Assembly: GCF_032854445.1 (NCBI RefSeq)
Contig: NC_088295.1
Span: 54,605,249-54,669,248, forward strand
Origin: Liolophura sinensis
Taxonomy: Eukaryota > Mollusca > Polyplacophora > Chitonida > Chitonidae
Reading direction: 5' to 3'
Length of the DNA: 64,000 nt
Shown here: positions 25,101 through 35,639 of the stretch, in pieces
How the letters are laid out: every line of letters begins with the position of its first letter
Numbering within the stretch: position 1 is the stretch's first letter
Program-made: the position numbers and the translations under genes
The notes under the pieces: model-generated
The model's database searches: none
Told to the model about the DNA's origin: nothing
What the model saw: only the letters and a program-made list of their open reading frames with translations

Positions 25101-27672
25101 CGAACATTTAAGAAATGTTACCGATTTCAATGATTGATTTTTAATGCCATTCTGAAGAATTCATGTTGGTCCTACACGGTGGTGGTCTGTGCCTGGATTA
25201 AACCACTAGCCTTTGGCAAGGCAACAAATTCTTCCACACACAAGCTTTCACTCACAGATTGAGCTTGATATGTATTCTGTATTTATTGAAGACAAATGAT
25301 CTACCAACAACTTCTCCAACTACTTATTTATCTGGCCCTACTTTGGCCTTAGAGAAGAGTTGACTCATCCGAATCTCAAATATTGGAAAAGTGAATGAGA
25401 TGTTTAAAGTACAAAGAATAGATTCACCTCCCTGATGTATATTTGGAAGGAAGGAACATGGAACAGCGTGTAATCTCTGGCCCTGTATGTCTTCAGCTGA
25501 CACAGCCGCACATGTAGCATCACGTACCTAACTGTAGGCGTAACATCACCATAATGGCTTCGTGAAACAGGCATTAACAGCAAGCAGAGCATTCTGATTC
25601 TGAGCACTGATGGTGTGATTACAGGCAAATGTTTACATTCAGGAATGAGCGCCTGATTTAGGATAAAAATTTGGGCACGTAGCACATTTCAGTGTCCAAT
25701 TGGTTTGAATTAGGAGTTCCTCATCCTTGCTAGAGACAGTGTTAGCCAGTATTATTGTATAAATAATGGTTTAAATTATATGCGCGATAGAACGAGCTCA
25801 CTGAAACTTTATTACTGCCCTACAGTTGCATCTGTGAGATTCTTTCTATATTATATATATTTGGTGAATAAACAACATCAAATCAGTCTGACTTCATAAA
25901 GCTTTGAGATTTAAAATCTTGTATCAGCCCATACCCATCCAACCTCACTTGAGTCTGGCATGCTTGTATGTTTTAGGAAAACCCTCGCCACTGTATAGTA
26001 CAGAGAGCCCTGATTGGGCCCCAACACTGAATCTGGGACATGATGTTGTGGAAAAGCCTTTGTCCAAACGCGCGGCTGCCAGACATGAGAGATACAAGGA
26101 ACAGAAGCGCAAGAAGCTGGAATCTGAAGCAGCAGTTAGCACAGATCAGTCACCAGACATGGGCTTCAGTAATGTAATGCCTGTACCACTGCCAGTAAAT
26201 GCCACTGAACCAGGTAAAACCTTGCTGTCTGTTTGTTAATGTATGGTTTTGAACCTTAAACCTCCAAGCAAATTAAGTTCCAAGTTTGCACTTATTATTT
26301 AAAATATTCAAAAATTTTTGTTTCAGTTTCAGAAATATTTTACTGCTGGTTCTGCCTTGCATCGTGATCCTCATCCTTGATATTTTCAGGTGCCTGTATC
26401 CCTGTGGATCTTACACGGGTGAAAGTGGAGCCACCTGACCCAGTGCCCGTTGGACTGTACACATCTGCTTTGAACGATAGATCTACCATGTACTTGGAGC
26501 CAGCATCTTCATCAATCCATGAAGGCCAGCAGCAGTTGTCAGAGACAAATAACTGCAAACCATCAGAGCTTTTAGCCCGGCTAATGGGTCCCCCACAGAC
26601 TGCACTTCAGCGTGATCACTGGCAAAACCAACCAGTTTCAAAAGATGTGTTATGCCAGTCAGATATTCCAGGGAAAGATTTCTTAAGAATGGAAGCCAAA
26701 TTGAAGTTCATGGAGGCTGCCCAAAAACGTCTCTGTAGGGAATTGTCCTGTTTACATAGGAAAGTACTTGAAGTTGATTTTACTGAAGAATCCTTGGCAA
26801 ATAATGAAATAAAAGTCAACTTTTACACAGGCTTTGACAATTTCAGAGTTTTGAAGAGGGTATTTCATGATGTTTCTGATGAAGTAAAAACGTGTCAAAA
26901 AGTCGTTGACAAGTTTCAGGAATTTTTGATTACTCTAATCATTCTCAGAATAAATGTGTCCTTTGGTGATATTGCGCTTCGCTTCAACATTTCAGAATGT
27001 ACAGTGTCTGAAATATACCAGAACTGGATGGGAAATTTAGCTGTTAGATTAAGGAACGCAGTACATTGGCCTGCGAGGATAACGATGAGGGCGAACATTC
27101 CGGAAAAGGCTAGGCTGTATTTTGTAAATAGTGACAAAATCGCTGTGATTATTGACTGCCTAGAAGTGTTCATAGATGACCCATTGCTTTCATCAGGAGA
27201 GACTAGTTTAGATATTTCAGTTGACAATAAAAACAGTTCCAGCAGGTTTCTTCTGGCAATGGATCCATCAGGAAGGATAATGTGTGTGTCAGGAGGATTG
27301 AGAGGTGACATTACAAACAATCATCTCATACAACACTGTTCCCTCTCAGAAAACCTTTTGCCAGGAGACTGGGTTTTGGCTGATGAAAGAAATCCAGACA
27401 TTGACGGTAGTGAATCACAGTTCAATTGTTGCGTGTATGTAGCACGCAAATTACCTACATTTGAAGCTCATCTGTCCACTCTTGACCTAAATTCCAATCG
27501 CTTAGTTCTGGACTTCTGTCAACATGTCCGCCATATCAGTGGACAGCTGCAAAACAAGTATCAAATCCTTCAGGGCACCTTGCCCAGCGTTAGTGGTGTG
27601 TCTATTGATCAGGTGGTCTTTGTTTGTGCTGCCTTGTCAAATCTATCATACAACTTTGACCAGTCTGGTTAA
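22164..27672 (+). CDS. THAP zinc-finger protein with a degenerate PIF/Harbinger DDE domain
   Basis: Model exons: 22164-22383, 25977-26213, 26390-27672. All GT-AG junctions are phase 1 and give 579 aa. Exon 1 is a THAP (C2CH) DNA-binding domain: CVVKQC, an invariant-type Trp in AAWLAKI, and CSEHF. It joins to GKPSPLY and WAPTLNLGH, which commonly follow THAP domains. A charged segment, then a predicted helix (about residues 249-282), a helix-turn-helix (about 342-365, VSFGDIALRFNISECTV) and a DDE_Tnp_4-like nuclease fold follow. Asp is present at about 408 (IIDCLE) and 459 (LRGD). The usual Glu of HVERxxGxLK reads HVRHISGQLQ, with Arg at about 533. ADRGF has become ADERN. The long intact frame with lost catalysis suggests a domesticated transposase used for DNA binding; that role is inferred. 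No terminal inverted repeats were seen. Confidence 0.8.
22574..22600. promoter_or_regulatory. CRE palindrome and YY1-like motif upstream of THAP exon B
   Basis: TGACGTCA lies at 22574-22581 and GGCGGCCATCTT at 22589-22600. The second fits a YY1 site in reverse (core GCCATCTT). GC content rises locally. This is a plausible promoter for transcripts starting at exon B, parallel to the CRE before exon A. Confidence 0.45.
22849..23065 (+). CDS. Alternative THAP first exon (exon B)
   Basis: A second intact THAP domain starts at the ATG at 22849: CVIKHC, then RKRRNAWLGNIG, then CSDHFVSG. It is roughly two-thirds identical to exon A and ends at the same point of the domain with the same donor (G followed by GTAAGATAT). 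It leaves phase 1, so it splices in frame to 25977-26213 and 26390-27672, giving a 578-aa isoform. Differences from exon A fall in the loop after the first Cys pair and before the CxxH, which could change DNA recognition. It could instead be the orphaned first exon of a gene that lost its downstream part. Confidence 0.7.
23609..24277 (+). pseudogene. Decayed third THAP copy, two exons
   Basis: The first exon (23609-23830) opens MPSIMYCVIGC, as THAP proteins often do, but hits a stop after KLD. The rest of the domain is out of frame, and an HFVNG-like end precedes a good donor at 23831. A second exon follows a T-rich acceptor at 24080. It reads GKKACLHLKTSPSWLPSLDL, matching GKPSPLY..SPDWAPTLNLG of the intact gene, and then breaks again; a later frame ends KRKEDAVESLIMSERSRIVP. 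AATAAA at 24346-24351 would have ended it. It was a short THAP gene without a DDE exon and now lies in the long intron of the intact gene. Confidence 0.75.
24547..24912. repeat. 183-bp tandem duplication
   Basis: The segment 24547-24729 is repeated at 24730-24912 with only about two or three differences (gctttatt/gctgtatt, cattattgg/cattcttgg). It is a recent duplication in the THAP gene intron. Confidence 0.95.
24913..25976. other. Intron sequence of the THAP-DDE gene
   Basis: No separate gene is supported. The frame on the minus strand at 25404-25685 has no recognised motif. The stretch ends in the acceptor tgtatgttttag before the 25977 exon. Confidence 0.5.
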
Positions 27673-30445
27673 AACCTATTTCAACATTGATTTATTTTGA
27701 AGACTGTCGTTGAGTTTGGATTTTAGGTCAATCAAAACCTGAGAAAAGGTCAGAAACCTTGTTTGCAGCTGTCTGTCTTGGGATTTACATTAATTTGCTG
27801 AAAGTTTGCATAAAATAATGACTTAATTCTAAATTAGAACTTGAAAACTTTTTTGTGGCTGGCAGAAAGGGGGCATGTCTAGTTTTATTTGACCTGAAGA
27901 ATTCATATAACTTACGTAATTACGTAGTTCAAGCCTTGAATGCACATCATTGCGTGTCAGCTCACCGAACTGTATGTTTGCTGAACATTGTAATAGTAAG
28001 ATCAGTATTGGTCTAACGGTTTATGTATGTTTACATTTGAATTAGCCTGTTTAGGTTGATTTTTACCTGATGGAAAATGTAGATTTAATTATTTTGAAAG
28101 AAATTATATCATTAATATGATTAAAGTTTTGTTCTTGACTTGTTGAGAAAAGTATTAGAAGTTTACTCTTTTGCAAACCAGGCATATCAGATGGGAGGAT
28201 AAAGCGATCAGGTTGATTGTCTGTGGCATTTCCTCTGGATTTTTGTTGGATTACTGCAGCAAATTCAAAGGTTTGCGAAGTCGCCTCATCAACAAACTTC
28301 TTTAGGGCAGTGCAAGTATCGTTGCAGCAATAGTAGCCAGGTGAGGCGAATAGACATCCTCCTATCAGTTTTTCAATTCTTTATTTTCATTTTTCTAATA
28401 TTTTTGATTTTAAATTTCAATTTTTGGGGAATTTTTTGATTTACGTAATAAGTACTATTTAAAGTTAATCAAATCTATTCTCTCAATTGTTATTAAACTT
28501 TTGGGTATAGTCAACATGAAATAAATAAGTAAATTACTATATCAAGCACTTGTAGCTCTTAATTTGTAGCATTTATTGGTGGTTTTTTTTGCACTATAAT
28601 ATATCACTTATATGAATGCACCCACATTGTGGTGTAAGTAAATCCGGGAAAAACCACGACCATCTGCAGGTGCCTGACCTAGTGGTAGTTTTCATGAAAC
28701 CATTGTCATAGCACCGCCTCTAAGTAACAATTGCATGCATGTGTACAAGGTCAGGTCCATTTTGTGTTGAAATACTCCACACCTGTTTGAAATTTGTTGA
28801 CAGGTTGAAGTGTGAAACATTACAATGATTGCAAGTCTCAGGGAATAGAAAAAAAAGCTTATTGCAAATTCGCTGATATTAATTGAATGGATTGACCGTG
28901 GATTGATTCATTGATCGATTGACTGATGTTTGACGCAATGCTTAAAGAGATGGATTCGAGTATGCAATCTCAGTGATCATGAACTTAATACTTACATGGA
29001 GCAAGCGCTTTTACATGTGAGCCAATAAGGCTCCACATTTACATAGAAAGTGGAGAGCAATTTACGCAAAACGTAAACTGCATTCGTAACTACCACTGGA
29101 GACTTACATATTTTGATTAAAAATTGCTTTTGGATACTATATTTCTACACGGTAATATCCAAAAGTCCGGAAGCTGTGTCTAGTGAGGTTGCACTATTGC
29201 ACGCATAACATTATAACTGAATGGCGTCGCATCGAGATGAGACGAGATACTTGCTGATCTTCTGTCGCAACAGGTTAGGAATTCGCAGATATGAGGAGAT
29301 TGATACTGCGATATTTGGAGGACATGATCCCGAACTCAGCCTAAACAAGTGATCAAATCATTGGGTGTTAAGAAATAAATGAATAAATCTATGAGTTTCT
29401 TTAGATGCCTGTGTGTATGAGAAACTTCCGTAAGCGAGTGTATGAGAAACTTCCGTAAGCGTTGAGAAATAGTCACCAAAATTTCTGTGATTTTGTGCGC
29501 ATAGTAAATATATCAAATTAATATCGTTGATGTAATTGGTAAGAAAATTATGTGGAAAAGTCATTCACCGCCAAATGATGATAAATACTTTGTAATATCA
29601 GAGATGAGTTCGCTATTTATTGCAATGCATTTCGAGTTTCTTTTTCCACCAGCGTTAAATAAAATTTTGCCCTCAATGTTTCCTATCAGTAGTATCCTGT
29701 ATGAAATCTACAATATCGTATTTTCTCTCTGAATTCTCACTGATATCTTTTGGACAACTTTCCTATGGTTCATCGTGATGTATTGGTCTGTGTAAGTGAA
29801 TGATTTATTATTTAAATGTGATGGAGAAATACCTGGAAGGTTTTTTGAGATGTTTACATCAATTTGAAATACAATATGGCACAAAAATGCAGAATTTGTG
29901 TTTAAAACGTCCAATAAATCTCCCATCGCTGTCAAACGCTTAAAATATTGCACGTCCACGAAAGAAACTACTGACTCCCTAGAGCATATATTGAAGAATA
30001 ACGAATGAAGCACTTATCTTAAGCAAACCTGTTTCCAGAGCACTTTGATATGCAGTACATGGCCTATATTTTGCACCATGCATACAGTATGTATTGTATA
30101 GCTACATGTACTAGTGCCCACGTGGTTCGAAATTAAGATGGAGCTAGTATCACATTCCTCATCTTTATCCGCACGGAAAGATTTTTTTCTGGAACTGTAC
30201 ACTATTACACCAAACACTAGGTGAAATGATCTAGGATTTAATTTTCTTTTTTCCTTTTTTTTCTTTTTTTTGTGAAAGTACCCAGTGCCACTGAACCAAA
30301 TTGGACCTATTACGGTTCAGGTTGAACTAACGCAATGCAATCAAACAAATGCGTACATTAATTGCGCACTGTCTCTGATCAAGCCAATTTTGTGCTGCGT
30401 AACCTCATCACGTGCATAACAAAAGAGAAAGATGTTCATTTGATG
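27673..30445. other. Intergenic; two unassigned short open frames
   Basis: This holds the 3' region of the THAP-DDE gene (AATAAA candidate at about 28520). An unbroken minus-strand frame of about 70 codons lies at 28156-28368, including GYYCCNDTCTALKKF. A 43-codon frame starts at 29221 (MASHRDETRYLLIF). Neither has a recognised family or a clear exon structure. A short direct repeat (gtgtatgagaaacttccgta) occurs twice at 29410-29460. Confidence 0.4.
28575..28680 (-). mobile_element. Diverged SINE fragment (family 1)
   Basis: The remnants 'atcacttatatga', 'gtggtgtaagtaaatccggg' and 'aaaccacgaccatctgcagg' follow the central-domain order. Head and tail are gone. Confidence 0.6.
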
Positions 30446-30812
30446 GGGACCCGCCCTGAGAGCTCAGTTGGTAGAGCCTCGGCTTCGCCGACAGTCGATC
30501 CAGCGTTAAGTCCTGTATCAAGTCGCATCTAAGACCTTAAAAGAGGAAGTTTTTCTTCCTTGGCTCTTCTCTTTTCTTTCCTCGCTTGGCGTTCTACATG
30601 AAGGGGATAGCGCAACGACTGGTAATGGCTCGGGTGGGGCTTCTTACTTGCCTTCGGTATGTCGTCTCAAAGAAGCAGCACTAGATATAAGAGTGGTGGA
30701 AATCCGTGCTGCAACAAGGAGGCACATTACATGCACTCTATGGACTCCTTCATCGTGATATGACTGAAAAATTGTTGAGCACGACGTTAAAGCTCAAGCA
30801 CTTACTCATTCG
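30446..30812 (+). mobile_element. Full-length SINE of a second family
   Basis: The tRNA-like head has box A (gagagctcagttggtagag), an anticodon-stem-like hairpin (cggcttcgccga) and a box-B-like gtcgatccagc. A long body follows, then the tail gactgaaaaattgttgagca, cgacgttaaagctcaagcac and an (ACTC)-like end. The tail recurs at 8030-8120. No target-site duplication was found by eye. Confidence 0.75.
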
Positions 30813-31029
30813 CGGGGACACATTAGGTGCAAGTTCAAACCGGCTCTGGTTTTTGTACATTTTCCTGCTGGGTTTCACTGCTCATTGGGCCGTGGTGACA
30901 TGCAGTAAGCTGTCGATGACGATCATTTGATCGGTTTGCGCAGTCTAACGTTCGCTGAATGTCACTTTTCCCACCGATATGGTGTGCATGTCTGTACGTC
31001 ATATATATAGTTACTGATGAACTTTCCTA

Positions 31030-31130
31030 ACGCCGGTGGTTTACCCCGGGGACTCCCATTTCCTTCATTCATAAAACTGAACGCCATCATAGAGGTGTAA
31101 AATTCTGGAGTATGACGTTCAACTTCAATC
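31030..31130 (+). mobile_element. SINE 3' fragment
   Basis: The remnants 'ggtttaccccggggactccc', 'aactgaacgccatcatag' and 'ggagtatgacgttcaacttc' follow the 3' half of family 1, heavily diverged. Confidence 0.45.
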
Positions 31131-31508
31131 AAATCAGTGACCTGCAGACATGCATTAGGTGTCGCCCCAGCAGGAAATGAGGCATGTGTATCTTAAGTCT
31201 ATAATGACGACCTTGTTGGGAAACAGCATGTAGCATACTGGAGCTGCCCACGCAAGAGTCTATAGTTAAGTACCCTCAAAGCACTCGCTGTTAATTTACT
31301 TGGAAGTGGTTTTTGATGCCAGATAACGTCTAATCACTTTTGCACAAAGAACCGTGAATTTGTGATTTAACTTGCATAATTGTGGACGTCAATGTCCAGA
31401 TGAAAAGTACGACATCTTCCCTTATTTGGTTACTGTCATGCATTAACACGTTCTAGATGCGTAAAGCAACACACTTGGATCCAATCGCTTGCCGGGGGAA
31501 GACTTGTT

Positions 31509-31515
31509 TATAAAG
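31509..31515 (+). promoter_or_regulatory. TATA box of a secreted-protein gene
   Basis: TATAAAG lies 117 bp before the ATG at 31626, so a transcription start near 31540 would give a leader of about 85 nt. The position fits the signal-peptide exon that follows. Confidence 0.5.
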
Positions 31516-31625
31516 GAAACGGGTACCTACAGCGGCATATATGTTAACACTGTCGCAAGAGCTAATTCGTTGTGTGGATTGCTTTTAGAGGAACAAACAA
31601 GTCTGGCATACAGTCTTCAGTGAAG

Positions 31626-31701
31626 ATGGAATTTATGTCTCTGACACGGATTCTTCTGCTGGCAGTTGTTCTATGTGTGGTCCCTGTGTACGGCAAATCT
31701 G
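31626..31701 (+). CDS. First exon of a secreted protein (signal peptide)
   Basis: The ATG at 31626 opens 25 codons plus one base and ends at a strong donor (G followed by GTGAGT at 31702). The peptide starts MEFMSLTRI, has a hydrophobic core of Leu, Val and Ala, and a likely signal peptidase site after VPVYG. A TATA box stands upstream. The product cannot be named because only the leader is certain. One phase-1-compatible candidate next exon lies at 32765-32886, behind ctcttttttcag; it would add about 40 residues with two Cys and then stop, but nothing else supports it. The gene may instead continue at another exon I could not recognise. Confidence 0.5.
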
Positions 31702-33688
31702 GTGAGTTCAATCCATCAGTTAATCAATCAACCAATCAGTCATTCTTTCGAATTACGTTATTTATTATTTTGATTTGTTTCACTGAAAAGCAGGCACATT
31801 TGTAGGTTGTAAGGTGAGCTTTATGGACCATATTGTTAATGTATGTCGCCAATGAATTTCCTTGAATGTCTTGTATTTATACGTTAAAGCACATTAATCA
31901 TCAGAACGACTTGTGTCCATTTTTGACGTTGCTGCATGGTTACCTTACCACCACCTGTATTGGTAGCGTCGCGATGTCAAAGAAGTCAGCAGGTCTAGTA
32001 TACGATCGTATATTTTTGACAGTATATGGGCCCTAACTTATTTAACAAAAATACCAGATTTAATAACTGAATTCCAGGATTTAAAAATGTAACATTGATT
32101 TGCTTAAATACCATTTAAGTTGCAATTTGTATATATAGGGCCTGTCTGACTTGGTAGCGTAAACTGAATCTCTAATTTTTTCAAATATAATATTTTAATC
32201 GCCGTACGTCGCCTTTAAAATCATCTAGTGCAAGATTTAACTTAATTCACTTTGACTGATTGTGGCATTTGGCGAACATTTGCGGACAAATTATGTGTTC
32301 TGTAAATTGTGTCATAGGCGAACATGTGAGGTGTCTAGACACGACTTTTTGCCATTTCCTCTCTAGTAGGAGAGCAGATCATCATGGAAACATTATTCCT
32401 TCAAAATGGCTGATTTAACACGTATCGCGTTTTTCAGACGTATCAGACCATCAAAGGCGGTCGTGGTACTGTATACACCATTCAATGTGTCAAAAATACA
32501 CCGACGCAACCACTGGCTATACTTGCCATGCTTCTATCAATATAGCCCTTCTTTATTTAATTTTTGAGCCGAGTGCACATATTAATGTATTGTTCAGACA
32601 CTGTCGAATGTTCTCTCTGATTTAATTGTCCTGAAGACCTTTGGGTTCAGCGGTATGTATGTTTCACCAAGATGGAAAATATTGCATATCGCATACTGAA
32701 CCATTGTTTTTTCACAACCTACAGACATTACCCTTACATGAGACAGTGTGCGCTCTTTTTTCAGATATATCCTCAGCCTATTTGTATGTACAAAATGGCG
32801 GTGCCATCTGTGGACATACAGCGTCCGCTCAACTATACGCAGCCAGTCATACTATATGTTCAAAGACACGCCCTGCAATTTCATAATCGGTGAAATCCAA
32901 GGTAATGAGCGCGATCGCTTAACATTTTCCGCCTACATATAAGCCACTTCCCAGCTGTGTTAAAAATGACACAATTCTTCGTCGTTAAGCCCCAGTCACA
33001 CCAGAACTATCTAATACCTAGAGAAATGGACTACCTACTACCGCTACGATTCGCCACGAATTTTTTGATCACGGTCAACGTCAGTCGATTTATCCCGATT
33101 TAAACCTTACAAATTGTTTCATTCACGCCTGTATACTGGGCTGGGTACTATTGCTTAACAGCTTAACAACCATAAAATCTAAACCACAAGGGAAGATTAG
33201 AAATTTGCTCTGTTTATTATAATTATACACTATCAAGAATGAAGGTTCCCGAGGGTATAATATAGACCTGAGTTCCGGTGGTACACGCTACCGTGAACTC
33301 CCCTTTGTGAAAAACGGTAAGAAGGATCCTCACCTTGTTCACCTTGGTAGACACCGAGCCAATGATAAGGATACCACACGTGTCCCCCGGGTATGACACT
33401 AGTAGACGCGCCCAATTCCTCGTATTAACCCAACGATCTTCATTGCTGCTCGGCGTTCCTTGGATACACACAAGTACACACCGAAAAAGTGATAGAGAAA
33501 CCACGCAACTCGGGCAATTTAGTGCCGTTTTTCGCCCCGAATACCCACTGGGAGAGGCTATCGCCACTCGCCGCCATTCTTTATTTACCTATCCCATGGC
33601 AAACTGATTACATTCTCTCCTTAGACAATTAAACTGAAATTTGTGATGAGTCACGGGAATTAATGCTCATTTCTCAAATAAACGCCAA
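31702..33688. other. Non-coding or unassigned
   Basis: Probably intron or flank of the signal-peptide gene. Apart from the weak candidate exon at 32765-32886, no coding signal is supported. Frames at 33223-33607 overlap on both strands and lack motifs. Confidence 0.4.
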
Positions 33689-34040
33689 CTAAAGCAGCAA
33701 CATGTGATAATAGCCAATGTTACACTCTGGCAACCAGAGTTTCAAGGCATCGAAACCCACATGCATCCGTCCCATCAGTTCGTGAAGTGGCCTGCTACAC
33801 AGGTCATTCGATCCCAAATGGATGAGTAAGACGTCGGGTCCTGGGTTACGACGCAGTTTATACCTGATCGATGACAGCAGACTGATCCACTTCATGTCTC
33901 TTTTACCTAACCATTGGAACCTCAAGTTTAGACGAGGAAAGATGCCCAAGTGTTTTAAACCGATTTTATATACTGCTCGCCGCTCGGCCCAATATAGGTA
34001 ACATAATCCAGGCTGTCTTCACACCAGGCTAAGCTGAAAA
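33689..34040 (-). pseudogene. SGNH hydrolase fragment of the Ngaro relic
   Basis: The frame contains WLGKRDMKW, then PDVLLIHLGSNDLC, the GxND block of SGNH/GDSL hydrolases. In many invertebrate and vertebrate copies this domain directly follows the tyrosine recombinase. The N-terminal catalytic Ser block is degraded. What the hydrolase does for the element is not known. Confidence 0.75.
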
Positions 34041-34085
34041 ATGTGAAATAAACTCGGCACAGGCATGTCTGAAAATCAACAATCT

Positions 34086-34376
34086 TTAACTATGCAACAA
34101 ACTGGGTAGTCTAAAATATCTTTGGGAAGTATTGGTTGACCATCTTTTAATTGTTTGTTCATAAAATCCTTGTGAGGGACAATGCGTAGCTGTAGCTATT
34201 CTGAATGAATGGGTCCTAAATCGCAACCCCCGTACGCATATGAAATCCCGCGTGCGCGGGATGATATCGAGTAAGAGGCCTTGGAGTTGTCTGCACGTAA
34301 TTTTCCTGATGGGACGCAAGGTAGTCCTGCACAGCTGTGACTGGACAGAGGGATAATACCGATCTTTCAACGACAA
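34086..34376 (-). pseudogene. Tyrosine recombinase C-terminal fragment
   Basis: THSFRIATAT matches the HxLR-type HSFRIGAAT block, followed by QGFYEQTIKRW and the nucleophile region QRYFRLPS. Box-I Arg and the first two-thirds of the enzyme are absent. It lies just downstream of the RT fragment, as expected. Confidence 0.8.
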
Positions 34377-34503
34377 CCACAGAACCTATTCCTAGCTGAT
34401 CGTGGTATTAATCAGAATCCGAAAAAAATGTTCGAGCGGGGGCGGCGGCTTTACAGGAAAAGATGTGTAAACCGATTCAGGACTGCAATTCTCTTACGGT
34501 AAT

Positions 34504-35484
34504 CTAATCTTTTATCATAACTATCTGCAGTTTTATGCTCAGTGGTAATTTATCTAACGGAATTCGCACTACGAGCTCTTCTGAATCGAGCTCAAACCTC
34601 AAGTATGTTAGCGTACAACAAGGGCCTTCGCTTTTCTCCTCAGCTATAGGTATTCCTCTATCTACACATAATGTACAGAAGGCCTCCGTCATTTGAAGAC
34701 ACTCAGCGCGACCCGCGAAGAAAAAAGCATCAAGATAGTGCAAAACGCTTTCTAATCCACCCTTTTTTAACGAATGTACTAAAACTCTCAAAAGTTGAGC
34801 ATGAAACAGAACACCCTATCGGTAAACATTTATCAAAGAAGCGCACCCCGCGAAATTTAATGCCCAACTGATAAAGGTCTCCAGGGTCAACTGGGAGTAG
34901 CCGAAATGTTGATTTAATGTCAGCCTTTGCTAGCAAAGCTGATTTGCCTAGATCCTGAATCGTTTAAATGGCATGATCTAGATTTGAGTAAGTTACTGCA
35001 CAATGTTGCGGATCAGTGAAGTCGTTTACCGATTTACCATGTGGGTAAGACAGGCGATGAATTAAGCCATATTCACTATCTGTTTTCTCAGGCACAAACC
35101 AACGGAGAAACACGCAGATTAGAAAGTGGACAATATGCGAATGGACCAGCAATCCTGCCCATTTTGATTTCTTTCTGTAGCTTAACTGCGGTTACTTCCA
35201 GATTAGTTTGCTCTGACTTTTTTTAATCTTGGGGAATGCGGGGTCTGAGAGAGCAACGGAAACCCGAATTCAAAACCAGTCTTTAGCCTATGACTGTTTA
35301 AAATTTGGATAAACCTTAAGCCAGAAACATAGTCAAATTTTATGGGCGCCAACGTTAGATGGTGATTTTGAACTGAATATTGGGTAGGGGAAAAGGTGCT
35401 AGCAGCGCATACGTTGTCTAATTGTTTGGGTTCCATTTTTAAGGTCTCATGACCTTCTATCCGCTTTTTGACTCCTTTCCACAA
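34504..35484 (-). pseudogene. DIRS/Ngaro reverse transcriptase, frameshifted
   Basis: The pieces run through at least three frames: an N-terminal block with GFEFGF, then SEYGLIHRLSYPHGKSVND, then AKADIKSTFRLLPVDPGD and FFDKCLPIGCSVSCSTFE, then the palm motif. The palm reads YLDAFF where YLDD is expected, so the second catalytic Asp is lost. The fragments keep family order and spacing. RNase H was not found. Confidence 0.85.
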
Positions 35485-35639
35485 ACACGGCTACTGTGAG
35501 ATCCACCTCATTTTTTACATCTGTGTTTGAATTTACAAACTCGTCTCGAACATCCACCGCTATTAAATGCCCAACAAATCCCCCCCCCCCCCCTGTACCC
35601 TGCGACCTAGATTTACCACTAGCAAATTTGGCATCTCTT

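Noticed and set aside
26916-27320. A 134-codon minus-strand ORF.
   Set aside because: It is a shadow of the THAP-DDE exon on the plus strand.
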